Assembly (NCBI RefSeq): GCF_003545875.1
Contig: NZ_QHCS01000002.1
Coordinates: 631,001 to 695,000, forward strand
Length of the DNA stretch: 64,000 nt
From: Leptospira stimsonii
GTDB taxonomy: Bacteria; Spirochaetota; Leptospiria; Leptospirales; Leptospiraceae
Direction of reading: 5' to 3'
Below, piece by piece: positions 1-9,168 of this stretch. How positions within the stretch are numbered: position 1 is the first letter of the stretch; each line of letters opens with the position of its first letter. The notes beneath the pieces were generated by a model that saw only the letters and a program-made list of their open reading frames with translations, searched no databases and was not told the DNA's origin. Both the position numbers and the translations under genes were made by a program.

Positions 1-322
1 CGAAAAGATCGTCGACGAGATATTCTTGATCTAAGAAGGTTTTTCCTTGGAAGGGATGAAACGGCGAGATAAGTTTTCGACCCGCCAATTCAAAATACCA
101 AATTGCAAGAGTTTTTAAACTTTTTTCCGGCTCCGGTTTTGGCATCGTAACGTAATAAGCCGCAGAACAAGCCCCGGAGGAAACCGCGACCACGAGGTCG
201 AAGTATTTCGGTGAAAGAATCGTATGCAAAGAATGTAATGCTCCTCCGGCGAAGGCGCCTTTCATTCCTCCGCCTTCCACAAGAAGTGCGCGTTTGTTTC
301 CTTTTGCGAGAGGGATTCTCAT
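1..322 (-). CDS. Patatin-like phospholipase, N-terminal part (cut by window edge)
   Basis: The reverse strand is open from an ATG at 322 to the window edge, giving 107 residues of the N-terminus. The glycine-rich oxyanion motif EGGGMKGAFAGG lies at about residues 16-27, followed by the nucleophile-elbow segment AVSSGAC near residue 50. This is the patatin/RssA arrangement of a Ser-Asp lipid acyl hydrolase. The elbow reads A-x-S-x-G rather than the usual G-x-S-x-G. The upstream acyltransferase gene ends in TGA overlapping this ATG (ATGA), so the two are translationally coupled and probably both handle membrane acyl lipids. The catalytic Asp (DGG/DGA) would lie outside the window and cannot be checked. 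Confidence 0.85.
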   Translation of the reverse strand, partial: MRIPLAKGNKRALLVEGGGMKGAFAGGALHSLHTILSPKYFDLVVAVSSGACSAAYYVTMPKPEPEKSLKTLAIWYFELAGRKLISPFHPFQGKTFLDQEYLVDDLF

Positions 323-1083
323 ACTGCGGAACCTACCACGTTCGATTCTGAATCTTCGTAACTATCACTCGCACCCTTTTTGTAAGTAAACGGGTAGGTG
401 AGATTCGTAAGACTTGCAATATCGTGCATACGTTCGTGTAAAAATTCTTCCGGATCCTGATTCGGATGCAGATGTTTCAATTCTCCGATTCGAATCGTAA
501 GTTTGGTTCTTCGCAAAAAACCTCTGGGTTCGTAGTCCAACCCGAGGCAAAGAACGGGAAGTGGGGCTTCCGGTTTGCCGACGATGAACCGAAACGCTCC
601 GGCTCTTCCTCTTCCCATTTTGTACGGGACTGTGGTCTGCTCGGGAAAGATCACGAGCATATTACCGTTGTATAATACTTTTCTCGCAAAGAGAAGATCC
701 TTTTTACTTTTGCGGGGTTCGAGTCTATTCAAAGGAATTCCTCCACATTTTAAAAAAAAGTCAAAAAAGATCGGTGCGGCCATCGAATCCTTCATCACAG
801 CCCAGATACTCCATCGAACTTTGTAGAGCGCTTTGGAAAGACCCAAAGGAATATCATCGTTTCTCTGGTGTTTGGCGAGTACGAGGACGGTTCCCTCTTT
901 GGGGACGTTGTGAAGTCCGTGGACTTCGGTCTTGTAAAAGAGACTTCCGTAGAATCTTCCGAACCTGTCCAAAATTCTTCGAACCAAATGCGAACTTCCC
1001 GGATGCAAACCAGGTTCCGCATCGGTGGCCTTGTATTTTTTAGGAGAACGTTTGTCGTTTTGGGAGGAATTTGCTACTTTCAT
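319..1083 (-). CDS. PlsC-type 1-acylglycerol-3-phosphate acyltransferase family protein
   Basis: The product is 254 residues, the usual length for a small bacterial LPLAT/PlsC enzyme, which transfers a fatty acyl chain to lysophosphatidate at the inner membrane. The HX4D catalytic motif appears as H72-QRND-D77. The second block, normally FPEGTR, is FPEQTT at residues 146-151, so it keeps the acidic residue but lacks the arginine. The start at 1083 is the first ATG; no strong ribosome site precedes it, so a different start is possible. The stop overlaps the ATG of the patatin-like gene, which argues for an acyl-remodelling pair (one adds, one removes acyl chains). Family membership is firm; substrate is inferred. 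Confidence 0.85.
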   Translation of the reverse strand: MKVANSSQNDKRSPKKYKATDAEPGLHPGSSHLVRRILDRFGRFYGSLFYKTEVHGLHNVPKEGTVLVLAKHQRNDDIPLGLSKALYKVRWSIWAVMKDSMAAPIFFDFFLKCGGIPLNRLEPRKSKKDLLFARKVLYNGNMLVIFPEQTTVPYKMGRGRAGAFRFIVGKPEAPLPVLCLGLDYEPRGFLRRTKLTIRIGELKHLHPNQDPEEFLHERMHDIASLTNLTYPFTYKKGASDSYEDSESNVVGSAV

Positions 1084-1367
1084 ATTCTAATAAGAGCCAG
1101 ATTGTCAGAGGAGGTTGCAAAAAAAGAACGATGTTCGTTATTATTTTACCTCGTAAGTCTTTGCTACTTTGTTTGGGTTCGGCCGGATCGAACAAGGGAG
1201 ATTTTTTAACGAAGTGGAATTAAACATTCTATAGTTCCGGATTTTCTTTTGTGTTTTGGTTTGATCGTCTCTTATCCACGAACGCCGTTGGAATTTTCGA
1301 ATTCTGCTCCTTCCCGTAATCGTGAGGACAAAGGATGAAACGTGAAATCTCCGATTCCCTTGTCGTC

Positions 1368-3413
1368 TTAACGATCGAAGGTATAAACGGCTCCGGAGTT
1401 GAGGGCCGTATCGTCATCGGAAGCGGCATTCGGTGGAGTGCTCGGATTAAAAAAGTTCAAAGCTTGGGAACTGTCTTCTCCGTTCGCACCTACGACGACA
1501 CAATCGTTCGAGATTCCGATGCTTGTTCCGAAGCCGTCACCGATTCCACTCACATTCTCCGCGTTTGGTGCCTTGATATAAGACTGAAGGTTCCAGCCGG
1601 AACTCGATCTATGAAAAACATACACCGCTCCCGAGTTCGTAGCTCCGTCGTTATCGGACGTCGCGGTTGGAAAAGCGGAGGGAAAATTGATTAAGGAAGG
1701 AAGCGTGCTGTCTTCTCCCGTGGCGCCGACTACGATCATATCTCCAAGAATGGAGACGCTCGTCCCGAATAGGTCTCCGCTTGCGGAAAAATTCTCTGGA
1801 TTCGGTGCCTTTAGGTAGGCTTCCCAAGACCAAGTGGTTCCGGAGCGCACAAATACATACGCGGCTCCAGAATTTGCGGCGGAATCATTGTCCCCGGCAG
1901 GAGTTAAGCTTGGATCGGGTGCGTTGACAATCGTCCCTTGATTGCTGTCCTCTCCTGTTGCGCCGACTACGATTCGATTTCCGGAAAGAGATAAGCTGAC
2001 TCCGAATTGATCGGATGCCTCATTGTTCGGCGACTTGATATATGCCTGCCAGACCCAATTGCTTCCACTCTTCGTATATACATAGACTGCGCCCGATCCG
2101 GAACCTAACGGGAACGTATCGTTATCTGTAGTGGGAGTTAGATTCGGATCCGAGGAATCGGATATAGTCGTCTGGTTGCTCCGTTCCCATTTTGCGCCAA
2201 TCGCGATCGTATTCGAATCTTCTGATATGGCAAGACTTGAACCGAAATTGTCGTTTGCTTCCGCGTTAGGCGCTTTGAGGTAGGATTGAAACGCCCAGTT
2301 GCTTCCCGTTCTTTGATAAACGTACGCCGCTCCCGAATCGGTGGCATTCGTATTGCTTACGAAAGTGGAAGGAGAATTCGTGATCGAAGACTGATCGGAA
2401 TCTTCGAAGATCGCGGAGACGACAATGGTATCGCCCGAGATCGCCACTAGGTTTCCGAATTGATTCGTGGAACCCGTGTTTGGCGCTTTTAAATAGGCTT
2501 CCCAGGCCCAAGTGGTTCCTGATCGACGAAACACATACGCGGCTCCCGAATTTGCGGCAGAATCGTTGTCTCCCGCCGGAGTCAGACCTGGGTTCGGAGC
2601 ATTGGCCACGGTGGTAACGTTACTGTCTTCTCCAATGGCTCCAATGACGATCGTATCCCCCGAGATCGCGACGCTAGTACCGAACGCGTCTTGGGCTTCC
2701 GCATTCGGGGCCTTGATGTAAGATTCTAAAACCCAGTTGGCGCCGATTCTGCGAAAAACGTAGGCGGCACCGGAATTGGAGGCTCCATCATTGTCCGTCG
2801 TCGAAGTTAAAAACGGTCCGGGAGTGTTTGTGATCGTTGTTTGGTTGCTATCCTCACCCGTAGCTCCGACCACCATGGTGTCTCCGGAGACGGCGACCTT
2901 AATTCCAAAACTATCTCCGTTTCCAGCGAAGTTTTCCGCGTTCGAAGCCTTTAGATATGCACCCCAAAACGAATCCAAAGCTTGAATCGTAATATCGATC
3001 GTCGTTGCGTTCGAACCGTTTGTGTTGGAGGCCGTAATCGTGTAGGAAGTGGAGTTCTGCGAGCTTGTCGGTGTGCCCGCGATTTCTCCCGTACTTGAAT
3101 TCCAAGTCAATCCCGAGGGAAGAGAAGGAGAAATGGAGAATGTGGTCGGGTTTCCGGTGGCTACCGGTACGACAGGAAGAATCGCAATATTTTTTACAAA
3201 AAGAAGTGAAGTGTTGGAGTAGGAAACGTTTGGAAGAATAGGACTACTTCCCGTGTTTGGAAGTGAATCCGAAATTGGATTTCCCAGTAAGACGAGTGTA
3301 TCCTGCGAGGATTCGTTGTGTAGGCAACCGGAAAGGAAAACGCTAAGAATTCCAAAGGAAAGAACGGCTATCAAAAGTCGTGAAATGGGTTGATCCCAAA
3401 ATACTAGTTTCAT
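1368..3413 (-). CDS. FG-GAP repeat lipoprotein with putative Ig domain
   Basis: This 681-residue protein opens with a lipoprotein signal (hydrophobic stretch, lipobox LSGC with Cys at about 30). Residues of about 60-145 form a cadherin-like putative Ig (He_PIG) domain (FSISPSLPSGLTWNSSTGEI-type core). The rest is seven or so FG-GAP-like repeats, each with a core such as SGDTMVVGATGEDSN and the return motif SGAAYVF. These usually fold as a beta-propeller, as in integrin alpha chains. Several repeats are nearly identical at DNA level, for example around 1860 and 2540, which makes the gene prone to repeat-number change. It is a likely surface or periplasmic lipoprotein of unknown ligand. A paralogue of the same design lies at 19288-21039 on the other strand. 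Confidence 0.88.
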   Translation of the reverse strand: MKLVFWDQPISRLLIAVLSFGILSVFLSGCLHNESSQDTLVLLGNPISDSLPNTGSSPILPNVSYSNTSLLFVKNIAILPVVPVATGNPTTFSISPSLPSGLTWNSSTGEIAGTPTSSQNSTSYTITASNTNGSNATTIDITIQALDSFWGAYLKASNAENFAGNGDSFGIKVAVSGDTMVVGATGEDSNQTTITNTPGPFLTSTTDNDGASNSGAAYVFRRIGANWVLESYIKAPNAEAQDAFGTSVAISGDTIVIGAIGEDSNVTTVANAPNPGLTPAGDNDSAANSGAAYVFRRSGTTWAWEAYLKAPNTGSTNQFGNLVAISGDTIVVSAIFEDSDQSSITNSPSTFVSNTNATDSGAAYVYQRTGSNWAFQSYLKAPNAEANDNFGSSLAISEDSNTIAIGAKWERSNQTTISDSSDPNLTPTTDNDTFPLGSGSGAVYVYTKSGSNWVWQAYIKSPNNEASDQFGVSLSLSGNRIVVGATGEDSNQGTIVNAPDPSLTPAGDNDSAANSGAAYVFVRSGTTWSWEAYLKAPNPENFSASGDLFGTSVSILGDMIVVGATGEDSTLPSLINFPSAFPTATSDNDGATNSGAVYVFHRSSSGWNLQSYIKAPNAENVSGIGDGFGTSIGISNDCVVVGANGEDSSQALNFFNPSTPPNAASDDDTALNSGAVYTFDR

Positions 3414-4107
3414 TCTTCCTCCTTCCGAATTGGGAATCCAGACCGTGCCTGAGAATAAAATCTGATCCCTTAGAAGAAAAGAATAGGGTAGAAAAAGAAA
3501 AATTACCGCCTCTTTTATAATTGGTGAACGCCTTGATTATAAGTTTCCAAGATAGGAGACCAATCTTTCCTACAGTGAACCGGAAGAGGCGGACATTTAG
3601 GAAAGAAGTGTTTTGTCTTCGAGGGAAAGGAGGAAAAAACGAACCCGGAAAGAAAAAATTAACTGATTGGAAACAATTGTCGCAAGGAAAGGGAAACAAA
3701 AAGCAGGAAGGCAATCGGAAAACGGTCCGCTATATAAATAAAATATAATATACTTCCGTAGAGGATTGCGAGAATTTGAAACAGAATGATGAGAAGAATC
3801 GTTTTCGTCTTTTTCAAGGTTTTTTACGCTCAGGGACAATTGACGGATAAAACCGGAATTTTATACAGCAATTTTTTAGAATTCTCATTTCCGATTCGAA
3901 AATCAAATGAATTCATCCCTCGTAGAACGGAAGCGAAAGTTTTGGAATTTTTGTTTCAAATTTCGATAAGAATCATTGCGAATATAAGTCAGACTTCTTT
4001 TTGAACCAATCCATTTTACATTCCGCTCGGTACCTTGGACATAAGCCGTCATCTATTTGTAATTCTTTCCTCCTCCTCTTTCGTTTCCGTCGCTTTCTTC
4101 CAGTGCT
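3414..4107. other. Long intergenic region, no convincing gene
   Basis: This 694-base AT-rich stretch lies upstream of the FG-GAP lipoprotein and downstream of the DUF3147 gene. Short open frames occur (for example 3786-4004 on the plus strand), but none has a recognisable domain, a good ribosome site or protein-like composition. It probably holds the promoter of the lipoprotein gene. Confidence 0.5.
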
Positions 4108-4458
4108 CTAAAGTAGATCGATTCCGAATTTTTTCAAAACAAGCGCGAAGCCAAGATAGAGAATCAGAGTGGATCCGATGGTCGTTCCTAACGCAGGCCA
4201 AAAACCCATGGATTGGTGGATCCTTGGAAAGAAGAAAAGCATCGGAAGGCTTGGGATCACATACCAGAACGTATAATACGCATGATTTTCGATTTTGGAA
4301 GAATCCGACTCCTCCAGTTTTAACCAAATCAACGTTAGGAGCGTAATCATCGGCAAAGATCCGATGAAGGCCGCGAGTTTATCGTTTCTCCTTGCGACCT
4401 CAGAGATCGCCACGATCAAAAGGGAAGTCAGCGTGTATTTGAAAAATAAGTAGAGCAT
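4108..4458 (-). CDS. DUF3147 family small membrane protein
   Basis: The product is 116 residues with four predicted transmembrane helices. The N-terminal pattern (a hydrophobic helix, then SEVARRNDKLAAFIGSLP and a second helix) is the DUF3147 signature, found in many bacteria and of unknown function. Length is normal for the family. It stands alone between two intergenic gaps with no partner gene in the same direction. Confidence 0.75.
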   Translation of the reverse strand: MLYLFFKYTLTSLLIVAISEVARRNDKLAAFIGSLPMITLLTLIWLKLEESDSSKIENHAYYTFWYVIPSLPMLFFFPRIHQSMGFWPALGTTIGSTLILYLGFALVLKKFGIDLL

Positions 4459-4688
4459 TTTTCTCCCGGACGCAACGAGCGATTTTTAACAAATAGAAAA
4501 AATAAGGCTACCTTTCAATCCATTCTTTTTCGTATAAAAAATAATTATAATATTCAAAAAATATATTGATTTTGAAATGATTTTGCCGTTTCGTTTTGGA
4601 CTTCCGCTTTCGCCGAATCTGGACTCGATTTAGGACGGATTTTTTAAAAAGCGAAACGGAACCGAATTTTAGAATTTGAGAGAATCCA

Positions 4689-6080
4689 ATGGGTTTAAAA
4701 GAATTGATACATTCTCGCCTCGATCCTGGCAGACGTTTGCGAGCCTTGATCGTGATCGTTGCGATTTCCTTTTTGATCATAGTCGTCGACTTGATCGGAA
4801 GAAGCGATTTGATTCAGGATCTCAAGGCAAAGGTGGAATTGTATGACCTGACCCAGAGAAAAATCGGATTTTGCAAAACTTCCTTTTTGATCACGGACGA
4901 TTCAAGATATACATTTCAATCTCCTTCCGTTCGTTCTTCCAAGGAAAAGAACGAGAACACTCCCGAGAACAATGAAGGTTTGGATTCCAAGACGATCGAC
5001 GCATTTCTCACCTGTTTGGAAGCTCAGTTTCTCAACGTGATGAGTTTGAGTTACGATCAGAGGATCTATTCCACGGAGACGAAACTCTCCACGTTTTCCT
5101 GTGATCGTTTTTTTTGTTCCGGAGAACAAAAATTCTCCGATACAAGAAGATCTTTTCTAACGGAACTTTGCAAACTGGAGGAGGGGAAATGCAACGAATG
5201 GAAAGAAAGTGTCGATTCTTCCAAAAAGAACGGAAAGGAATATAAGGTTTCCATTTCCTTCGCGTATCTTTATCTCAACGACTATTACAATTATCGAAAT
5301 TGGATTGTTCGCCTTTGGAACGCAATTCTCAATTCATCCAATTTTTTTCGAGTTCTCTGGAACGATATTTTTCTTTTCGCCCTGATCAGTGCCTTCGTCG
5401 TTTGTATTCTCGCTTCGATCGTTCTTCTTTTGGGTTTTCTAAAATTTATCTTTTCTTTTTTGTTCGGAGAACACGGTATTCTCGATTTGGATCTCATGTT
5501 CATTGAATGGATCAATACGAGCATCAAAAAAATCGCGGGCGGAGATACGGAGATCAGTAAGTATTTTCAAATCGTTTCTTTACTTTTGGCGATCGGGATC
5601 GGAGGTTATCGAATCAACGAAGGGGTCAATCAAACCAATCAAGAACAAAGCAAGCTGAATAACGACGCTCGTTTATTCGAAGTGCAGAGAAGGTTATTCA
5701 TTGAATATCGATTTCTTTTGGGCTGTAGATCCTTTCTTTCGGATAAAAATTCTTCGATTGTTGATAAATTGTATGATAAGATGGTGTTCACGAACGAATC
5801 TTATAATGATTCGAGAGAACTCTTTCAAAACGGAGCAGAATTTGCAAAAGACCTTAGTGAGATCCAAGAACCGGAGCTCACAAAAAATTCATCTGAATCT
5901 TCGGAACAAAACTGTTCGATAAACGCGCTTCGTGCATCGTTTCAAAAACTCAAAACGATTATCGAATACGAAAAGAACGTCTTGAACCGAAGAGAGACCG
6001 TGGATTCGAAGAGTAAAAAAGGAATCAAGGAAACGGTTCAAAAAGGAATCGAAGGAATCGGCAAAATCGCGGAAGATTGA
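4689..6080 (+). CDS. Membrane protein of unknown function
   Basis: I do not recognise this 463-residue protein. It has one transmembrane helix at about residues 18-37, a cysteine-containing soluble region to about residue 200 (likely periplasmic, with several KFxCxxxFCSGE-like cysteines), a second long hydrophobic region at about 217-250 and a third weaker one near 293-305. A charged, helix-rich C-terminal half follows (about 310-463) that could form coiled coil. The ATG at 4689 is the first in the frame and starts just before the first membrane helix. Next downstream, 180 bases on, is the MacAB-like export operon, but there is no overlap to tie them together. Confidence 0.7.
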   Translation: MGLKELIHSRLDPGRRLRALIVIVAISFLIIVVDLIGRSDLIQDLKAKVELYDLTQRKIGFCKTSFLITDDSRYTFQSPSVRSSKEKNENTPENNEGLDSKTIDAFLTCLEAQFLNVMSLSYDQRIYSTETKLSTFSCDRFFCSGEQKFSDTRRSFLTELCKLEEGKCNEWKESVDSSKKNGKEYKVSISFAYLYLNDYYNYRNWIVRLWNAILNSSNFFRVLWNDIFLFALISAFVVCILASIVLLLGFLKFIFSFLFGEHGILDLDLMFIEWINTSIKKIAGGDTEISKYFQIVSLLLAIGIGGYRINEGVNQTNQEQSKLNNDARLFEVQRRLFIEYRFLLGCRSFLSDKNSSIVDKLYDKMVFTNESYNDSRELFQNGAEFAKDLSEIQEPELTKNSSESSEQNCSINALRASFQKLKTIIEYEKNVLNRRETVDSKSKKGIKETVQKGIEGIGKIAED

Positions 6081-6260
6081 TTTATTCCGTTTTCCCTTAA
6101 AGAGCTGAAGTTTCCAAAACACCTTTGATGGAAGTCGGTTCCATGACAATTGTCAGTTCCTTCCTCTGTATTTCCGGATTGTTTTCGTAATACGTTTATC
6201 CTTTGTGGAATGGAAAGAGTTGTTATTCTTATAGATTGAAAAGGTGTGTGATTCATTCAA

Positions 6261-7070
6261 ATGAACAAGGCATTGGTTTTTATCAAATTGATTTGGACTT
6301 CTCGTCTGGGTAGAATTGCTTCGATCGGCGTTCTGATCGTATTGCTCGCTTTCGGATCTTATCTTGTGATTCGAGAAAAGCGAACGGAAGTTTCTCCAAA
6401 GGTAGGTCCGATTGTAGAACTCGTCTATTCTCTTGGAACCGTTAAATCCGATCGAGTCTATCACCTCAAACTTGGAGTGACTTCTTCCATTCGAAAGATC
6501 TTCGTGAAAGAAGGCGAAATGGTCAAAGAAGGCCAAGAACTTCTTATCTCCGATTCCGGCTCGAACTTTCGCGCTCCTTTTTCGGGAACCGTCACGTCGG
6601 TTCCGTTTCAGGAAGGAGAGGTCGTGATGCCCGGCGCTCCAGTTCTCACGATGATGGATTTAAAAAAGACTTATATTCTTTTATCCTTGGATCAGGATTC
6701 CGTTCTTCGGATCAGACCCGGTCAAAGAGCCGAATTGAGTTTTGAAACGATTCGAGGGACGAAGGTGATGGGTAAAGTAAACAGAGTTTATCCATCCGAC
6801 GGTCAATTTTATGTAAGAGTTGACGTTGAGTCCATGCCCGAAGGAACGCTTCCCGAAATGACTGCGGACGTTGCGGTGGAAGTTGCAAGAAAAGAGAACG
6901 CTCTTTTGATTCCGGTTAAATCGGTGGAAAAAGGAAAAATACGCGTTAGACGAAACGGAAAGATTCTCCTTCTGGACGCGAAAGTGGGAGCCGTCGACGG
7001 AGAATGGTGTGAAGTCCTGGAGAATGTCGTATTAGAAACGGATACCGTTTATTTGGACGGGGGACGTTAA
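6261..7070 (+). CDS. Efflux transporter periplasmic adaptor (HlyD/MacA type)
   Basis: The product is 269 residues: one N-terminal transmembrane anchor (about 17-35), then a lipoyl/barrel-sandwich domain split around a very short hairpin (KEGEMVKEGQELL, then FRAPFSGTVTSV and EGEVVMPGAPV), then a beta-barrel domain. These features define membrane fusion proteins of MacA/HlyD type that link an inner-membrane ABC pump to the periplasm. It is shorter than MacA (about 370), with the alpha-helical hairpin almost absent, so it may not reach a TolC channel directly. The permease gene starts 9 bases after its stop and the ATPase follows, making a three-gene export operon. Confidence 0.85.
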   Translation: MNKALVFIKLIWTSRLGRIASIGVLIVLLAFGSYLVIREKRTEVSPKVGPIVELVYSLGTVKSDRVYHLKLGVTSSIRKIFVKEGEMVKEGQELLISDSGSNFRAPFSGTVTSVPFQEGEVVMPGAPVLTMMDLKKTYILLSLDQDSVLRIRPGQRAELSFETIRGTKVMGKVNRVYPSDGQFYVRVDVESMPEGTLPEMTADVAVEVARKENALLIPVKSVEKGKIRVRRNGKILLLDAKVGAVDGEWCEVLENVVLETDTVYLDGGR

Positions 7071-7079
7071 TCTAAGAAT

Positions 7080-8330
7080 ATGTTTTTTTTAGCAATCAGG
7101 CAGTTGATCAGTAGACCTCAACAAACCTTCCTTACTTTTTTGGGTATTCTTTTAGGAACGGCAGGGTACGTCGTTTTCTCAGGGATGATGCTCGGATTTC
7201 AGGAATACATCACGGATCAGCTCGTGAACAACGACGCACAGATTCGAATTTCACCGAGGGACGAAGTTTTAAAGGAAGAAAGTTTCAAAGGAGTTTTCTT
7301 CGAGGGAAACTCAGTTCGTTGGATCAAACCTCCTTCCGGAAAAACCGATTCCACTCAATTGACGAACGTAAAGGGTTGGTTTTTGAAATTGGATCAAGAC
7401 GAAAGAGTGGAAGCATATGCTCCCCAGCTCAATCGACAATTGATTTTCAAATTCGGCAAACAAACCCTACCCGGAAAATTACAAGGCATCGATCCAGTAA
7501 GGCAGATGCGCGTTACTACGATCGGCAAATACGTCGAGAAGGGAAATCTGAAGGATTTAGATCGGGGTGGAGATATCATCTTCGCCGGCGCCGGACTTCT
7601 GGAACGCTTGGGAGCCGAGGCGGGAGATATCGTTCAAGTAATTTCGCCTAACGGAACAATATCGAACGTCAAAGTGGGCGGGATCATTCGAGTAGGAAAT
7701 CGAATGATCGACGAAGTATCCGTCTACGCCTCACTTCGAACGGTTCAGAGAATCACACAGGCGAACGGAATCGTATCGGAGATTGCGATTCGATTGAAGG
7801 ACGTCTCCAGAGCGGCCGAAGTCGCTACGGAGTGGTCTTTTTTTACGAGGGACAAGGTTCAGAGCTGGGACCAGGCCTATGAAAGTATTCTTTCCGTATT
7901 CAAAACTCAGAATATAGTTCGGGATACCACCACGTTTACGATCATTCTGGTCGTTGCGTTCGGAATCTACAATGTCTTAAATATGGTTGTGAATCATAAA
8001 AAGAAAGAAATTGCGATTCTGAGATCGGTCGGCTTCGACGAAGGGGACACGATTCGATTGTTTATCATACAAGGACTTCTTTTGGGTTTGATCGGCGCGA
8101 TTTTCGGTTTGATCCTCGGTGCCTTGGCCTGCTACTCCTTGGACGGTTATCCGTTGGGAGGTGCGAGTCAAAAAGGTCCGATGATCAACGTAATGAAAAT
8201 TTCCTGGAATTATATGATCTACGTGAATGCGTTTCTTCTTTCGGTCCTTACGAGTGGAATCGCCGCTTATATTCCCGCTCGTTCCGCTTCCAAGTTATCA
8301 CCCGTGGAAATCATTCGAGGTAGCACGTGA
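7080..8330 (+). CDS. ABC transporter permease, MacB/FtsX family
   Basis: The product is 416 residues with the MacB/LolC layout: one transmembrane helix at about 15-38, a periplasmic domain of about 240 residues (MacB_PCD), then three helices in the C-terminal FtsX domain. The FtsX core is visible as VLNMVVNHKKKEIAILRSVGF and, at the end, ARSASKLSPVEIIRG. Such permeases do not move substrate through a membrane pore but use ATP binding to drive periplasmic work such as lipoprotein release or drug and peptide export. It is the middle gene of the adaptor-permease-ATPase operon, and its TGA overlaps the next start. Confidence 0.88.
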   Translation: MFFLAIRQLISRPQQTFLTFLGILLGTAGYVVFSGMMLGFQEYITDQLVNNDAQIRISPRDEVLKEESFKGVFFEGNSVRWIKPPSGKTDSTQLTNVKGWFLKLDQDERVEAYAPQLNRQLIFKFGKQTLPGKLQGIDPVRQMRVTTIGKYVEKGNLKDLDRGGDIIFAGAGLLERLGAEAGDIVQVISPNGTISNVKVGGIIRVGNRMIDEVSVYASLRTVQRITQANGIVSEIAIRLKDVSRAAEVATEWSFFTRDKVQSWDQAYESILSVFKTQNIVRDTTTFTIILVVAFGIYNVLNMVVNHKKKEIAILRSVGFDEGDTIRLFIIQGLLLGLIGAIFGLILGALACYSLDGYPLGGASQKGPMINVMKISWNYMIYVNAFLLSVLTSGIAAYIPARSASKLSPVEIIRGST

Positions 8331-9088
8331 ATAAAAATAAACTTCCAGATCATCGAATGGAAAACAAAGACAAGGTAGAATCCTATGCCTTGACCTGCGA
8401 TTCGCTTATCAAATCGTTCGGGGAACCGCCGACCCAGGTCGTTAGAGGAGTAACGTTCCAACTCAAAAAGGGAGAATTTGTTTCTCTGACGGGGAGATCC
8501 GGTTCCGGAAAGTCGACTCTCTTGTATATGTTAAGCGGCCTCGATAGGCCGACATCCGGTAAAGTTTTTCTGGATGGGAAAGATCTTTTCCAATTGGAGA
8601 GTAAGGAAACACATAGTTTTCGAAATCAACACATCGGGTTCGTATTTCAATTTCATTATCTTCTTCCGGAATTGACCGCTATTGAGAATATTCTTATGCC
8701 GGCGAGGAAAACGGGAATGGAAGGAATCAAAAAGGAATATGCGAGAAATCTGTTAAAGCAATTCGATCTCGAACATTGTAAAGACAAATATCCTTCTCAA
8801 ATGTCCGGTGGAGAACAACAAAGAGCCGCGATCGCAAGGGCATTGATTATGAATCCTACCTTTATTTTCGCGGACGAGCCGACCGGAAATCTGGACACAG
8901 CGAACGGGGATAAGGCGATGGAAATCCTAAAGCGCACCAATGCTGAGAATGGAACTACGATCCTTTTCGTAACGCATGACCCGGAATACGCCGCATTTGC
9001 GGACCGAAGAATTCATATGGTCGATGGAAGTATAGAAACCGACCGATCGCAGAATCACAAACGGGAAAAAAGCGCAAAGGAAAGTTGA
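8327..9088 (+). CDS. ABC transporter ATP-binding protein, MacB/LolD type
   Basis: The product is 253 residues with Walker A GRSGSGKS at 56-63, a Q-loop (FVFQFHYLLPEL), the signature MSGGEQQRAAIARAL and Walker B FIFADEPTGNLD, followed by the H-loop THD. The EPTGNLD block and the ELTAIEN stretch are typical of the LolD/MacB/FtsE group, which pairs with FtsX-type permeases such as the gene just upstream. The start taken here is a GTG that overlaps the permease stop (GTGA). An ATG 30 bases downstream (residue 11) is the alternative and would drop only a poorly conserved N-terminus. Confidence 0.9.
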   Translation: MNKNKLPDHRMENKDKVESYALTCDSLIKSFGEPPTQVVRGVTFQLKKGEFVSLTGRSGSGKSTLLYMLSGLDRPTSGKVFLDGKDLFQLESKETHSFRNQHIGFVFQFHYLLPELTAIENILMPARKTGMEGIKKEYARNLLKQFDLEHCKDKYPSQMSGGEQQRAAIARALIMNPTFIFADEPTGNLDTANGDKAMEILKRTNAENGTTILFVTHDPEYAAFADRRIHMVDGSIETDRSQNHKREKSAKES

Positions 9089-9102
9089 AATCGTAAAAAA
9101 AA

Positions 9103-9137
9103 CCGATCCCATACAAAGGGAAGAGATCGGATTTCAT
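9103..9137 (+). terminator. Probable terminator of the MacAB-like operon
   Basis: An inverted repeat CCGATC (9103-9108) / GATCGG (9125-9130) lies 15 bases after the ATPase stop and is followed by ATTTCATT. The stem is short and the T tract is poor, so termination may be weak. Confidence 0.4.
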
Positions 9138-9168
9138 TGAGGAAGGAGATCGTTCGGAGCAAGTTCGT

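Noticed and set aside
3786..4004. Plus-strand open frame of 72 codons before the DUF3147 gene
   Set aside because: No ribosome site or domain; composition typical of chance frames in AT-rich DNA.
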